Below, one piece after another: positions 17,765-27,594 of a stretch of DNA of 64,000 nucleotides (its first letter is position 1; each line of letters starts with the position of its first letter). The translations under genes were made by a program, and so were the position numbers. This stretch comes from an uncultured Bacilli bacterium (lineage in GTDB: Bacteria; Bacillota_I; Bacilli_A; RFN20; CAG-449). Below the pieces are notes generated by a model. That model saw only the letters and a program-made list of their open reading frames with translations, had not been told where the DNA came from and searched no databases. The stretch is from positions 26,957 through 90,956 of the forward strand of contig CANRPC010000005.1 of NCBI GenBank assembly GCA_947632435.1, in the 5' to 3' direction.

Positions 17765-18961
17765 ATGAAATATTATTTTGTGGGTATTAAAGGCTCAGGT
17801 ATGTCTTCACTTGCAAAAATTTTATTATCTTTAAATGAAGAAGTAAGAGGTTGTGATTATCTAGAAACTTTTTATACCGAAAATGGGCTAGAAAATATTA
17901 AAATAGATAATTTAAATAATTATTTATTATCTAAAGAATATATTTATATAATAGGGAATGCTTTTGTAAATCATGAAATAGTAACTGCAATAAAAAATAA
18001 TTATCAATATTATACATATCCTGAATTTATCAAAAATTATTTTCAAAAATATATTTTTATTGCTATATCTGGAAGTCATGGTAAAACCCAAACCACTAAA
18101 TTGCTTGCCCATATTCTAGATCATAGTATTGGGCTAATAGGTGATGGTAGTTTTAAAGTTGATGATAATCCTAAATATTTTTTATTAGAGGCTTGTGAAT
18201 ATAAAAATACATTTTTAAATTATAATCCTGATATATCTTTAATATTGAATGTTGATTATGACCATGTTGATTTTTTTAAAACAGAAGAAGATTATCAATT
18301 GGCTTTTATAAATTTTATGAAAAAAAGTAAGATATGTATTATTAATAGCACAGATTGTAAAATTAATTATCAAGATGCTATAACTTATTCTAAAAAAGAT
18401 TTTAAATATCAAAACGGAATTATTAATATTAATAATCAAGATTTTAAACTTCCATTTAAGGGTGAAAAATTTGCTGAAAATTTTATGGGTATTTATAAAA
18501 TTTTAAAGCTGTTAAATGTTGATGATAACTTAATAAAAGAAAAATTAAAAACTTATAAAGGGGCTAAAAGAAGGTATGAAATAAAAATAGAAGATAGCCA
18601 AATAATAATATCAGATTATGCTCATCATCCTAATGAAATTAAAACAATGTATGAAGCATTAAAAGAAGAATATAAAGATAAAAAATTAGTGGTAATTTTT
18701 GAACCACATACAATTACAAGACTTGAAAAATTTATAAAAGAATATAAAAATGTATTAAGTTTATTTGATGAAACATATTTATATAAATTATTTACTAGTG
18801 TAAGAGAAATTTATAATGTAGATAAAGTAAATTATCTATATGATTACTTAACTTATAAAGTTTATAATACTTCAATTAAAAATAAATTAAAAAAAGAAAA
18901 AAATATTGTTATAGCGTTTTTAGGCGCGGGAAATATTGATAAAGAATTTCAAAATTATTAA
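17765..18961 (+). CDS. murC: UDP-N-acetylmuramate--L-alanine ligase
   Basis: A 398-residue Mur ligase. The N-terminus GIKGSGMSSLAKIL is the Rossmann UDP-binding loop of MurC; GSHGKTQTT (103-111) is the ATP P-loop; EACEYKNTFLNYNPD and NVDYDHVDFF match the Firmicutes MurC metal/UDP-MurNAc region; YAHHPNEIK marks the C-terminal domain. It adds L-Ala to UDP-MurNAc, so the cell makes peptidoglycan. It is somewhat shorter than Bacillus MurC (about 430). It stands alone between an ECF sigma gene and a U32 gene. Confidence 0.88.
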   Translation: MKYYFVGIKGSGMSSLAKILLSLNEEVRGCDYLETFYTENGLENIKIDNLNNYLLSKEYIYIIGNAFVNHEIVTAIKNNYQYYTYPEFIKNYFQKYIFIAISGSHGKTQTTKLLAHILDHSIGLIGDGSFKVDDNPKYFLLEACEYKNTFLNYNPDISLILNVDYDHVDFFKTEEDYQLAFINFMKKSKICIINSTDCKINYQDAITYSKKDFKYQNGIININNQDFKLPFKGEKFAENFMGIYKILKLLNVDDNLIKEKLKTYKGAKRRYEIKIEDSQIIISDYAHHPNEIKTMYEALKEEYKDKKLVVIFEPHTITRLEKFIKEYKNVLSLFDETYLYKLFTSVREIYNVDKVNYLYDYLTYKVYNTSIKNKLKKEKNIVIAFLGAGNIDKEFQNY

Positions 18962-19007
18962 ATAACTATTAAAATTTATCTTTATATAATTTAAACAAAA
19001 AATACTT

Positions 19008-19025
19008 TATAATGGATAAGGGGAT
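19008..19025 (+). promoter_or_regulatory. -10 and RBS of the U32 gene
   Basis: TATAAT at 19008-19013 and AAGGGGAT at 19018-19025, with ATG at 19031. No clear -35 was found. Another case of a start site abutting the Shine-Dalgarno. Confidence 0.5.
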
Positions 19026-19030
19026 CTTAT

Positions 19031-21286
19031 ATGGAATTACTTGCTCCTTGCTCATCTATAGAAACTTTTTATGCTGCGATAAATGCAGGTGCTGATGCAA
19101 TTTATTTAGGAGGAAAAAATTTTTCCGCGCGCGCATATGCACCAAATTTTGAATATGAAGAAATAAAATTTTGTATTGATAAAGCACATGAATTAAATGT
19201 TAAAGTTTATATTACTGTAAATACATTATTATTTGAAGATGAATTTGATGAATGCTTTCAAGAATGTGAAAAATATATTGCTTTAGGTTCGGATGCTTTA
19301 ATAATTCAAGATATTGGCCTTATTTATAAATTGCATTTATGTTATCCAAATTATCCTTTACATGCTTCAACTCAACTTAATGTTCATGATCTAAAAGGAG
19401 CGCTTGCCTTAAAAAAATTAGGTGTTAAACGTATAGTTTTAGCAAGAGAATCAAATCTTTCTTTAGCTAAAGAAATTTCCGAAAAATTGCATTTAGAAGT
19501 AGAAATATTTGTTCATGGAGCATTATGTGTTTCTTGTTCAGGACAATGTCTTATGTCTTCATTTATTGGCAATAGATCAGGAAATCGTGGTAGATGCGCT
19601 CAACCTTGTCGTTTAGAAGGGAAAATAATAAAAGATGATCAACAAATGGATGTAAATTATCCCTTATCAATGAAAGATTTATGTACTTTAGAAGAATTAT
19701 CGAAAATAAAAAATTCTTCTTATTCATTAAAAATTGAAGGAAGAATGAAAAGTGCAGAATATATTTATCATACAGTAAAAGCATATAAAGAGGTATTAAC
19801 AAACGAAAAAGTAGATTTAAAGCCATTAAAGGATAAATTATTATTAACTTTTAATCGAGGTTATACTAAAGGCTTTCTTTTTGATGAAAAAAGAAATATG
19901 ACATTAAATCAAAATTCATCCTCTCATCTAGGAAAAGAAATTGGAAAAGTAACAAAAGTAACAAGAAATTCCTTTTATTTAAAGTTGATAGATGATTTAT
20001 CTTTACATGATGGTTTAAGAGATTTAAATGCCAATAAGGGCTTTTTATTGACACATTTTAAGATAAATGGTAAAGATGTTCATTTTGCTTCAAAAGGTAA
20101 TTCTGTTGAAATTATTACTAAAATAAATAATGTAAAAATAAACGATGTAATTGTAAAAACAAAATCTGAAGAATTACAAAAAGAACTTCAACAAGCATTA
20201 AGAACAAAACGTTTTGTAAATTTAGAAGCTTATTTTTATGCTCATTTAAATGAAGGAATGGTTTTAACACTTATGGAGGATGATTTAATATGTTCAGTTA
20301 AATCAGAATATAAATTAACAAAAAGTAAAACAATTTCTCTTTCTAAAGCTGAAATAGAAAAAATTTTGAATAAATCTATGGATTATCCTTTTAAATTAAC
20401 CAAGATTAATTTTGAAATCGAGGAAGGCTTATTTTATCCCTTAAAAGAAATCAATGAATTAAGAAGAAATGCTTATCAAGCTTTTTCCAAAATGAAAATT
20501 GAAAAATATAAAAATTTATATAAAAAAGTTAATTACAAAGAATCATTTATTTCTTCTTATCCTATCTATAATGAAATTGCTTCATCATATAAAGAAGAAC
20601 AACTTAAAATATTAATAAAGTACCCATTTTCAAAGATTTATGTTCCAAGTGAATTATATATAAAATACCATGCTTTAGATACAAGAATTTCTCTTCTAGA
20701 AAAAAGAATGGGAAAAAATTTAGGTGAAGATAAATCTTCTTTAAGTCCATATTTAACTATTGATTCGAAAATTCTTTCAAGTTATGGCAATATTACAAAT
20801 CATGAAGCTTATAAAGCCGCATTAAAATCAAATTACGAAGGTGTAATTTTATCTTATGAATTAAACTTTGAAAAAGCATTATCTTTGAAAAAAAATTTAG
20901 AAAAAGAAAATTTCCCACATTTAAATATCTTTTATCCAATTTATGGGCATATTGAATATATGCTTTTAAAATCATGTATGGTATCAAGCTTAGAAAAGAC
21001 AAAAGAAAAATGTGGTTTATGCAAAAAGCATCAATATTTTTATCAAGATCGTTTAGGAATTAATTATCCATTAATTTTTGATAATGAATGTTATACTAAA
21101 ATTCTTTCTCCTTTACCATTGTCGTTAATCAAAAAGAAGAAAATTATTAAAGAAAATTTTATTCCATATTTTTCTTTTACTATTGAAGATGAAAAAATGG
21201 TTGAAAAAGTATTAAATTCATATTTTTTTGATCAAGATGAAGATTTTCCTTCATTTGAAGGGCATTTTTATAAATCTCCTTTATAA
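19031..21286 (+). CDS. U32 peptidase-family protein (RlhA-like)
   Basis: The product has 751 residues. The N-terminal TIM-barrel-like U32 domain starts MELLAPCSSIETFYAAINAGADAIYLGG in the usual way and carries the family Cys cluster: CVSCSGQCLMSSFIGNRSGNRG then RCAQPC. The C-terminal ~400 residues correspond in place and length to the DUF3656-type extension, with a late CGLCKKH. Long U32 proteins of this type (E. coli RlhA) hydroxylate a 23S rRNA cytidine; short ones act on tRNA uridines. The RNA role is from family knowledge; older annotations call these collagenases. Confidence 0.8.
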   Translation: MELLAPCSSIETFYAAINAGADAIYLGGKNFSARAYAPNFEYEEIKFCIDKAHELNVKVYITVNTLLFEDEFDECFQECEKYIALGSDALIIQDIGLIYKLHLCYPNYPLHASTQLNVHDLKGALALKKLGVKRIVLARESNLSLAKEISEKLHLEVEIFVHGALCVSCSGQCLMSSFIGNRSGNRGRCAQPCRLEGKIIKDDQQMDVNYPLSMKDLCTLEELSKIKNSSYSLKIEGRMKSAEYIYHTVKAYKEVLTNEKVDLKPLKDKLLLTFNRGYTKGFLFDEKRNMTLNQNSSSHLGKEIGKVTKVTRNSFYLKLIDDLSLHDGLRDLNANKGFLLTHFKINGKDVHFASKGNSVEIITKINNVKINDVIVKTKSEELQKELQQALRTKRFVNLEAYFYAHLNEGMVLTLMEDDLICSVKSEYKLTKSKTISLSKAEIEKILNKSMDYPFKLTKINFEIEEGLFYPLKEINELRRNAYQAFSKMKIEKYKNLYKKVNYKESFISSYPIYNEIASSYKEEQLKILIKYPFSKIYVPSELYIKYHALDTRISLLEKRMGKNLGEDKSSLSPYLTIDSKILSSYGNITNHEAYKAALKSNYEGVILSYELNFEKALSLKKNLEKENFPHLNIFYPIYGHIEYMLLKSCMVSSLEKTKEKCGLCKKHQYFYQDRLGINYPLIFDNECYTKILSPLPLSLIKKKKIIKENFIPYFSFTIEDEKMVEKVLNSYFFDQDEDFPSFEGHFYKSPL

Positions 21287-21296
21287 AATTTTAATT

Positions 21297-21336
21297 TCAA
21301 AAAAAATACAGTGATAAGTTTTCACTGTATTTTTTG
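21297..21336. terminator. bidirectional terminator between U32 gene and ackA
   Basis: A perfect stem, AATACAGTGA (21305-21314) with TCACTGTATT (21322-21331), loop TAAGTTT, flanked by an A run on the left and a T run on the right. It can end the U32 transcript and the convergent ackA transcript. Confidence 0.88.
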
Positions 21337-21357
21337 TTTATAGATAAATTTATTTTA

Positions 21358-22557
21358 TTAAACGTGAAGTAATCTAACAATATCTCTTGCAATCATGACT
21401 TCTTCATCAGTTGGAATAACCACAACTTTTATTTTGCTATCAATTGTAGAAATAATTCCTTCTTTACCACGAATCATTTCATCATTTAAAGCTTTGGAAA
21501 TTTGTATTGAAAATGCATCTTTTAATTCATCGCAAATTAATTCCCGATATTCCGCTCCATTTTCTCCAACGCCTGCAGAGAATATAATTAAATCACAACC
21601 GCCTAAACGAACATAATATTGTCCGATGTAATCTGCGATTCTTCTAATGTACATATCAATTGCAAGTTGCGCTCTTTTGTTGCCATTTTTAGCTGCAGCA
21701 TAGACATCACGAGTATCATTTGAGATACCTGAAATACCTAATAAGCCAGATTTTTTATTAAACTCTTGATATAATTCTTCTGCAGATTTTCCAGTACATT
21801 TTACTAAATATGGCATGACAGATGGATCGATATCTCCAGTTCTAGTTCCCATCATAATTCCAGCAAGTGGGGTAAGCCCCATAGATGTTGCAACACATTT
21901 ACCATCTTTTATCGCGCATAAAGAAGCACCTGAACCAATATGACAAGAAATAATACGGGCATTCTTTTTACCATCGAGATATTTTAAAGCTGTTTCCGCT
22001 AAATATTTATGTGATGTACCATGAGCTCCATATCTTCTTACCATATATTTTTCATAATATTCATAAGGGCAAGCATACATATAATCTTCTGGTGCCATTG
22101 TTTGATGGAAAGCGGTATCAAAAACCGCGATTTGACCAACCTCTGGCAAAGCTTTTTTGAATGCATTATAACCAATTAAATGAGCAGCATTATGAAGTGG
22201 TGCTAATGGAATTAATGAAGCGATGATTTTTTCTGTTTCATCATTAAAAATTGCAGAATCGGCAAAATAATGACCACCTTGAACAATACGATGACCAACA
22301 CCTTTAATTTCTTCTAATTTTTTGACAATTCCTTCTTTTAAAAGTGATTCAAGTAACAAATTTACGGCGACTGAATGATCCTCGAATGGTCTTTCTAATT
22401 CAATATTTTCTTTTCCTGGTTGTTTTAAAATAAATTTTCCTTGAGGTTCACCAATTCTTTCAATTAAACCAGAACAAATTATTTTTTCTTCAGGCATTTC
22501 ATAAAGTTTAAACTTTAAAGATGAACTGCCTGCATTAACGGCAAATACTTTTGACAT
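21358..22557 (-). CDS. ackA: acetate kinase
   Basis: A 399-residue ASKHA-fold kinase. It has VNAGSSSLKFKLYE at the N-terminus (phosphate loop 1), GHRIVQGG, VFDTAFHQTM (catalytic Asp), SCHIGSGASLCAI and MGTRTGDIDP (active-site Arg). It makes ATP and acetate from acetyl phosphate, the typical final step of fermentation. AAGGAG lies upstream and there is a clean sigma-A promoter at 22584-22612. No pta is adjacent in this window. Confidence 0.97.
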   Translation of the reverse strand: MSKVFAVNAGSSSLKFKLYEMPEEKIICSGLIERIGEPQGKFILKQPGKENIELERPFEDHSVAVNLLLESLLKEGIVKKLEEIKGVGHRIVQGGHYFADSAIFNDETEKIIASLIPLAPLHNAAHLIGYNAFKKALPEVGQIAVFDTAFHQTMAPEDYMYACPYEYYEKYMVRRYGAHGTSHKYLAETALKYLDGKKNARIISCHIGSGASLCAIKDGKCVATSMGLTPLAGIMMGTRTGDIDPSVMPYLVKCTGKSAEELYQEFNKKSGLLGISGISNDTRDVYAAAKNGNKRAQLAIDMYIRRIADYIGQYYVRLGGCDLIIFSAGVGENGAEYRELICDELKDAFSIQISKALNDEMIRGKEGIISTIDSKIKVVVIPTDEEVMIARDIVRLLHV

Positions 22558-22583
22558 ATTTTATTAATTCTCCTTACTCAATA

Positions 22584-22612
22584 ATTTTATATCTATCAAA
22601 TTTTATTTGCAA
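22584..22612 (-). promoter_or_regulatory. sigma-A promoter of ackA
   Basis: On the minus strand TTGCAA (22607-22612), 17 bases, TAAAAT (22584-22589). The start falls near 22577, about 20 bases before the ATG. Confidence 0.82.
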
Positions 22613-22697
22613 ATAAAGTTAATATTTTAATGCAAATTGAATATTTACTTTTAGATAAATAATATTAATAATGCTAAATTGAACTCATTTCACTAGA

Positions 22698-22733
22698 AAA
22701 AGCGTTTATTTTTAAATAAAAAATTGTTAAAAT
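22698..22733 (+). promoter_or_regulatory. possible glgB promoter with weak operator-like AAGCGTTTA
   Basis: TAAAAT at 22728-22733 lies 17 bases after TTTATT (22705-22710). AAAAAGCGTTTATT overlaps that -35 in the same way as the stronger LacI-type operator overlaps the pectinesterase -35. It matches only the centre of a cre site, so carbon control of glycogen genes is a weak inference. Confidence 0.3.
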
Positions 22734-22763
22734 GATTTTGACAAGGAAGGAAATAGATTATTA

Positions 22764-24626
22764 ATGGAAAAAATTTTGATTGATTTTTTAAATGGACAAT
22801 CAATTGAGGCTTATAAATATTTTGGTGCTCATCACATTAAATTCAAAGATAGTGATGGATATATGTTTAGAGTTTATGCACCTTTAGCTAAAGAAGTTTC
22901 CTTAATCGGTGATTTTAATTCTTGGGATCCTACAAAAAATAAAATGCAAAAAGTTGATATTTCAGGTGTGTTTGAAATTTTTGTTAAGGATTTACATAAT
23001 TATGATGCTTACAAATATCATATTTTAGGTTGTGATGGATTTTACAAAGATAAACAAGATCCATATGCTTTTTTTTCGGATTTAAGACCAATGACTTGTT
23101 CAAGATTGTTTGATATTGAAAAATTTATTTGGCACGATAAAAATTATATGAATAAACGTGATAGGTGCTTTAATAAACCAATGTCAATATATGAAATGCA
23201 TCTTGGATCATGGCTTGAAAAAAAAGAAAATCGTATTTACTCTTATGAAGAAATTGCAGATTTTTTAATTCCTTATTTAAAAGAAAATGGTTTTACTCAT
23301 GTAGAAATTATGCCAATAACTCAATATCCTTCTGATGCATCGTGGGGATATCAAACAACAGGCTTTTATAGTGTCGATTCTCGTTATGGTAACCCTTTTC
23401 AATTAATGAGCTTTGTCGATAGATTACATAAAGCCAATATTGGAGTTATTCTTGATTATGTTATTGTTCATTTTGCAATAGATAATTATGCGTTAGAAAA
23501 ATTTGATGGCTCGAATGTTTATGAATACAATAATGAAAATGAATTTTCACAATGGGGAAGTAAGTTATTTGATTTAGGAAAAGATCCTGTGAGAAGTTTT
23601 TTAATGTCAGGAGCTAATTTTTTTCTTGAATATTTTCATTTTGATGGAATAAGATTTGATGCTATTTCAAATGTTATTTACTGGGGTGGAAATACTGAAA
23701 GAGGTATTAATAATGGCGCTATTGAATTTTTAAAGCGATTAACTTATAAACTTCATGAAGCACATAATTCATGTATGCTTATCGCCGAAGATTCTTCTTC
23801 CTATAATGGTGTTACAAAAAATGTTGAATCTGATGGTTTAGGCTTTGATTATAAATGGGATTTAGGATGGATGAATGATACTTTAAAATATTATGCAAAA
23901 GATGCAATTTATCGAAAGTATATTCATAACCAATTAACTTTTTCTATGGCTTATTTTTATTCAGAAAATTTTTTACTTCCTTTATCTCATGATGAAGTGG
24001 TGCATGGCAAAGGTACAATTATTAATAAAATATTTGGTGATTATGATAGTAAATTTGCTCAATTGAGAAATTTATATACATATCAATTTGCTCATCCAGG
24101 TAAAAAACTTAACTTTATGGGCAATGAAATTGCTACTTTTGATGAATGGAATGAAAACAAATCATTAGCTTGGAATTTAAAAACATATCCTAAGCATGAT
24201 TCTATATCACGCCTTATAAGAGATTTAAATCTAATTTATATTCACGAAAAAGCTATGCATTTTGAAGAATATAATCCTTTGCATTTTCAGTGGTTAATGG
24301 CGGATAATGCTGACCAATCTATATATGTATTTCAACGTTCATATCAAGATGCTAAAAAAAGAGAAACTTTGGTATTTGTCTTTAATATGACACCTAATTT
24401 TTATGAAAATTATGATATAGGAGTGGAAGAAAAAGGAAGATATAAAGAAATATTTAATTCAGATAAAGACGTTTATGGTGGCACAAATCAATATAATGGT
24501 TTGCCATTAAAAACCGAAATTGGCAATTGTTTTAATAAGCCATATAAAATTACAATTAAAATTGCTTCATATGGAGCAATGATATTAAAAAAAGTGGTTA
24601 AACTAACAGGAAAGAAGGTAAAATAA
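22764..24626 (+). CDS. glgB: 1,4-alpha-glucan branching enzyme
   Basis: GH13 branching enzyme of 620 residues. An N-terminal CBM48-like domain (LIGDFNSWDP) precedes the catalytic barrel. The nucleophile Asp299 is in DGIRFDAISN, the acid/base Glu342 in LIAEDSS, and LPLSHDEVVHGKG holds the transition-state residues. It forms alpha-1,6 branches in glycogen. It is 1 base upstream of glgP with no glgA or glgC in the window, so polymer synthesis genes lie elsewhere or the polymer is imported. GGAAGG lies about 15 bases before the ATG. Confidence 0.93.
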   Translation: MEKILIDFLNGQSIEAYKYFGAHHIKFKDSDGYMFRVYAPLAKEVSLIGDFNSWDPTKNKMQKVDISGVFEIFVKDLHNYDAYKYHILGCDGFYKDKQDPYAFFSDLRPMTCSRLFDIEKFIWHDKNYMNKRDRCFNKPMSIYEMHLGSWLEKKENRIYSYEEIADFLIPYLKENGFTHVEIMPITQYPSDASWGYQTTGFYSVDSRYGNPFQLMSFVDRLHKANIGVILDYVIVHFAIDNYALEKFDGSNVYEYNNENEFSQWGSKLFDLGKDPVRSFLMSGANFFLEYFHFDGIRFDAISNVIYWGGNTERGINNGAIEFLKRLTYKLHEAHNSCMLIAEDSSSYNGVTKNVESDGLGFDYKWDLGWMNDTLKYYAKDAIYRKYIHNQLTFSMAYFYSENFLLPLSHDEVVHGKGTIINKIFGDYDSKFAQLRNLYTYQFAHPGKKLNFMGNEIATFDEWNENKSLAWNLKTYPKHDSISRLIRDLNLIYIHEKAMHFEEYNPLHFQWLMADNADQSIYVFQRSYQDAKKRETLVFVFNMTPNFYENYDIGVEEKGRYKEIFNSDKDVYGGTNQYNGLPLKTEIGNCFNKPYKITIKIASYGAMILKKVVKLTGKKVK

Positions 24627-24627
24627 T

Positions 24628-27036
24628 ATGTTTAAAAGTGTTGAATCGTTTTGTGAGGAATTTCAAAAAAGAGCCATAGTAAAATATGGTAATGATTATA
24701 AAAAATGTCATATTACCGAATTATATGATATTTTAGGAACTATGGTTCGTGACTATGTTTCTTTTGATTGGAAAGAATCTAAAGATTACGTTAATAAAAA
24801 AGAAGATCGACAATTAGTATATTTTTCAATGGAATTTTTAATTGGCAGATTATTAGTAAATAATATGCAAAATTTAGGAATTTATCAAATTGCTAAAGAT
24901 GGTCTTAAATCATTAGGAATTAACATTCATGATTTAGAAGAACAAGAATGTGATGCTGGCTTAGGTAATGGAGGTTTAGGAAGACTTGCTGCTTGTTTTT
25001 TAGACTCTATTGCTTCTTTAGGTTATCCAGGACATGGAAACTGTATTCGTTATGAGTATGGCTTTTTTAAACAAAAAATTGTCGATGGTAAACAATATGA
25101 AGTTCCAGATCAATGGTTATCTTCAAATAATGTCTGGGAAATAAGAAAACCAAAACATGCCGTTGATGTAAAATTTTATGGTCAAGCAGAAACTTATCAA
25201 GATAGTGATGGTAACATTCGTTCTAGAACTATTAATGCAATGCATGTAAAAGCAGTACCTTATGATATTCCTGTTATTGGATATAAAAATAAAGTGGTTA
25301 ATACTTTAAGATTATGGTCTGCAGAACCAGCAGAAGATAATTTGCCTAGCAATCAATCATTTTCTGATTATTTAAATACCATTAGAGAATTATGCCATGG
25401 TTTATATCCAGATGATTCAACAGAACATGGAAGAATTTTGCGTTTAAGACAACAATACTTTTTAGTTTCTAGTGGCCTTCAATCAACCTTACGAGCTCAT
25501 AAAAGAGTTCATGGTTCTTTAAGAACATTAAAAGATAAATATGTTTTTCAATTAAATGATACTCATCCTATTTTAGCAATTCCTGAAATGATGCGTTTAT
25601 TAATGGATGAAAATGGTTTTGGTTGGGATGATGCTTGGGATCAAGTAACACATATGATGGCTTATACAAATCATACAATTATGCAAGAAGCATTAGAAAA
25701 ATGGCCAGTAAATTATGTTTCTAATTTATTACCTAGAGTTTATATGATTATCGAAGAAATAAATCGTCGTTTGATTCTTGATTTAAGAGCAAAAGGTTAT
25801 GATGATGCTTTTATTTATCGAGTACAAATTATTAAAGATGGTATGATTTATATGACAAATTTAGGAATTCACACTTGTTTTTCAATTAATGGAGTTGCTA
25901 AACTTCATACAAAAATTTGCTGTGAAAATACCTTTCATGATTTTTATGTCTTATATCCTGAAAAATTTAACAATAAAACAAATGGTATAACTCATAGAAG
26001 ATGGTTTTTAAATGCAAATCCTGAACTTGCAAACTATGTAACTTCTTTAATTGGTGATTCTTGGATAAAAAATCCAGATCATCTTGAGAAACTTTTAAAA
26101 TATCAAGATGATCCACTTGTATTAAAAAAGATTTATGATATTAAACATCATAATAAAATTGCACTTGCTGATTATATTTATAAGACAAGTGGTATACAAG
26201 TTGATACTAATTCTATATTTGATACACAAGTAAAAAGATTACATGCTTATAAAAGGCAACTTTTAAATATTTTAAGAATAATCTATTTTTATAAGAAATT
26301 AAAAGAAGATGAAAACTTTAGAATGTATCCAAAAACATTTATTTTTGGAGCTAAAGCTGCCCCAAGTTATTATTTTGCTAAAAAGATTATAGAATTAATA
26401 AATGCTGTTAGTGAAGTAGTTAATAACGATCCTCAAGTTAATCGTTTTATGAAAGTGGTATTTATTGAAAATTATGGAGTTTCATCCGCGGAGATAATTA
26501 TTCCTGGAAGTGATGTTTCTGAACAAATTTCTACGGCGGGAAAAGAAGCTTCTGGAACTTCAAATATGAAATTTATGATCAATGGAGCATTGACTTTAGG
26601 AACATTAGATGGTGCTAATGTAGAGATTGTTGATTTAGTAAAAGAAAACAATGCCTTTATCTTTGGCTTAAAAGATTATGAAATTGAAGAATTACGTAAT
26701 TCTGGTTCCTATTCTCCTTGGAATATTTATAACTCTAATCCATGGGTAAAAAAAGTTATGAACTCTTTAATTGATGGAACATTTAGTTATAATCAAGATA
26801 AATTTAGAGTTATTTTTGATGAAATAATGTATCGTAATGATGAATATTTTTCTTTAAAGGATTTTGATAGTTATATTGAAGCAACCAATAGATATGAAAA
26901 ACTTTATCGTTCACCACTTGAATGGTCAAGAGCTTGTTTAATTAATATTGCACATGCAGGATATTTTTCAAGTGATAGAACAATTCAACAATATGTAAAA
27001 GAAATATGGAAACTAAAAAAAATTGAATTAAATTAA
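24628..27036 (+). CDS. glgP: glycogen/maltodextrin phosphorylase
   Basis: A full-length GT35 phosphorylase of 802 residues. DAGLGNGGLGRLAACFLDS is the N-terminal active-site glycine-rich loop, QLNDTHP follows, and the PLP lysine is Lys648 in SGTSNMKFMINGALTLGTLDGAN. It releases glucose-1-phosphate from alpha-1,4-glucan chains. That product is the substrate of the phosphohexomutase at 3344. It forms an operon with glgB and is convergent, with a 1-base gap, to the DUF523 gene. No hairpin terminator is visible between them. Confidence 0.95.
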   Translation: MFKSVESFCEEFQKRAIVKYGNDYKKCHITELYDILGTMVRDYVSFDWKESKDYVNKKEDRQLVYFSMEFLIGRLLVNNMQNLGIYQIAKDGLKSLGINIHDLEEQECDAGLGNGGLGRLAACFLDSIASLGYPGHGNCIRYEYGFFKQKIVDGKQYEVPDQWLSSNNVWEIRKPKHAVDVKFYGQAETYQDSDGNIRSRTINAMHVKAVPYDIPVIGYKNKVVNTLRLWSAEPAEDNLPSNQSFSDYLNTIRELCHGLYPDDSTEHGRILRLRQQYFLVSSGLQSTLRAHKRVHGSLRTLKDKYVFQLNDTHPILAIPEMMRLLMDENGFGWDDAWDQVTHMMAYTNHTIMQEALEKWPVNYVSNLLPRVYMIIEEINRRLILDLRAKGYDDAFIYRVQIIKDGMIYMTNLGIHTCFSINGVAKLHTKICCENTFHDFYVLYPEKFNNKTNGITHRRWFLNANPELANYVTSLIGDSWIKNPDHLEKLLKYQDDPLVLKKIYDIKHHNKIALADYIYKTSGIQVDTNSIFDTQVKRLHAYKRQLLNILRIIYFYKKLKEDENFRMYPKTFIFGAKAAPSYYFAKKIIELINAVSEVVNNDPQVNRFMKVVFIENYGVSSAEIIIPGSDVSEQISTAGKEASGTSNMKFMINGALTLGTLDGANVEIVDLVKENNAFIFGLKDYEIEELRNSGSYSPWNIYNSNPWVKKVMNSLIDGTFSYNQDKFRVIFDEIMYRNDEYFSLKDFDSYIEATNRYEKLYRSPLEWSRACLINIAHAGYFSSDRTIQQYVKEIWKLKKIELN

Positions 27037-27037
27037 A

Positions 27038-27460
27038 TTAAATTAAATCTAATTCACTGATTATTTTAAAACCATTATTTTCTAATAGCTCTGTAGTTAC
27101 CCCTTTTCCAATAATTTTGTTATTAGAAAAACTACCATCATAAATATTATTAACACCACATGAAGGAGAATTTTCTTTAAAAACACAGAAAGAAGGTTCT
27201 TCTTTTTTGGCAATTTCTAAAGTCTTTTCTGCACCTTTATTAAAAAAAACTGTTACATCTTCATTAATTTCTGATATGACTTTATCATTTAACCGTTCAC
27301 TTTTTTTTCTTGGTGTAGATAAACCTCCAAATACTTCAGGACAGACAGGAATTATTTCATATTCTTCTTTTAATTTAATAACTTTCTCATTTAAATTATT
27401 TTTTCCATTATATTTACAATTATAACCTAATAAACAAGCGCTTACTAAAATCTTTTTCAT
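27038..27460 (-). CDS. DUF523 (YbbK-like) protein
   Basis: 140 residues covering the entire DUF523 domain: it starts with the typical VSACLLGYNCKYNGKNN, then IPVCPEVFGGLSTPR and FCVFKENSPSCGVNNIYDG. Conserved cysteines (SACLLG, Y-N-C, PVCPE, SPSCG) suggest a metal or Fe-S site, but the biochemical role of the family is not established. AAGGAG is upstream of the ATG. Confidence 0.85.
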   Translation of the reverse strand: MKKILVSACLLGYNCKYNGKNNLNEKVIKLKEEYEIIPVCPEVFGGLSTPRKKSERLNDKVISEINEDVTVFFNKGAEKTLEIAKKEEPSFCVFKENSPSCGVNNIYDGSFSNNKIIGKGVTTELLENNGFKIISELDLI

Positions 27461-27579
27461 TTAAAGTTAAACTCCTTAATATTTGTATTATAAACTTGAT
27501 AAAATTTTTTGCAAGAAGATAAGCAATATGATTTTTTTATAAGTTAAATGACAAAGTTTAATTTTTTAATAATTTTTTG

Positions 27580-27594
27580 TATAATAACTTCATG
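27580..27594 (+). promoter_or_regulatory. -10 element giving a likely leaderless start
   Basis: TATAAT at 27580-27585 ends six bases before ATG 27592, so the expected transcription start is the A of the start codon. No Shine-Dalgarno is present. TTTAAT at 27557-27562 is a weak -35 at 17 bases. Confidence 0.5.
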
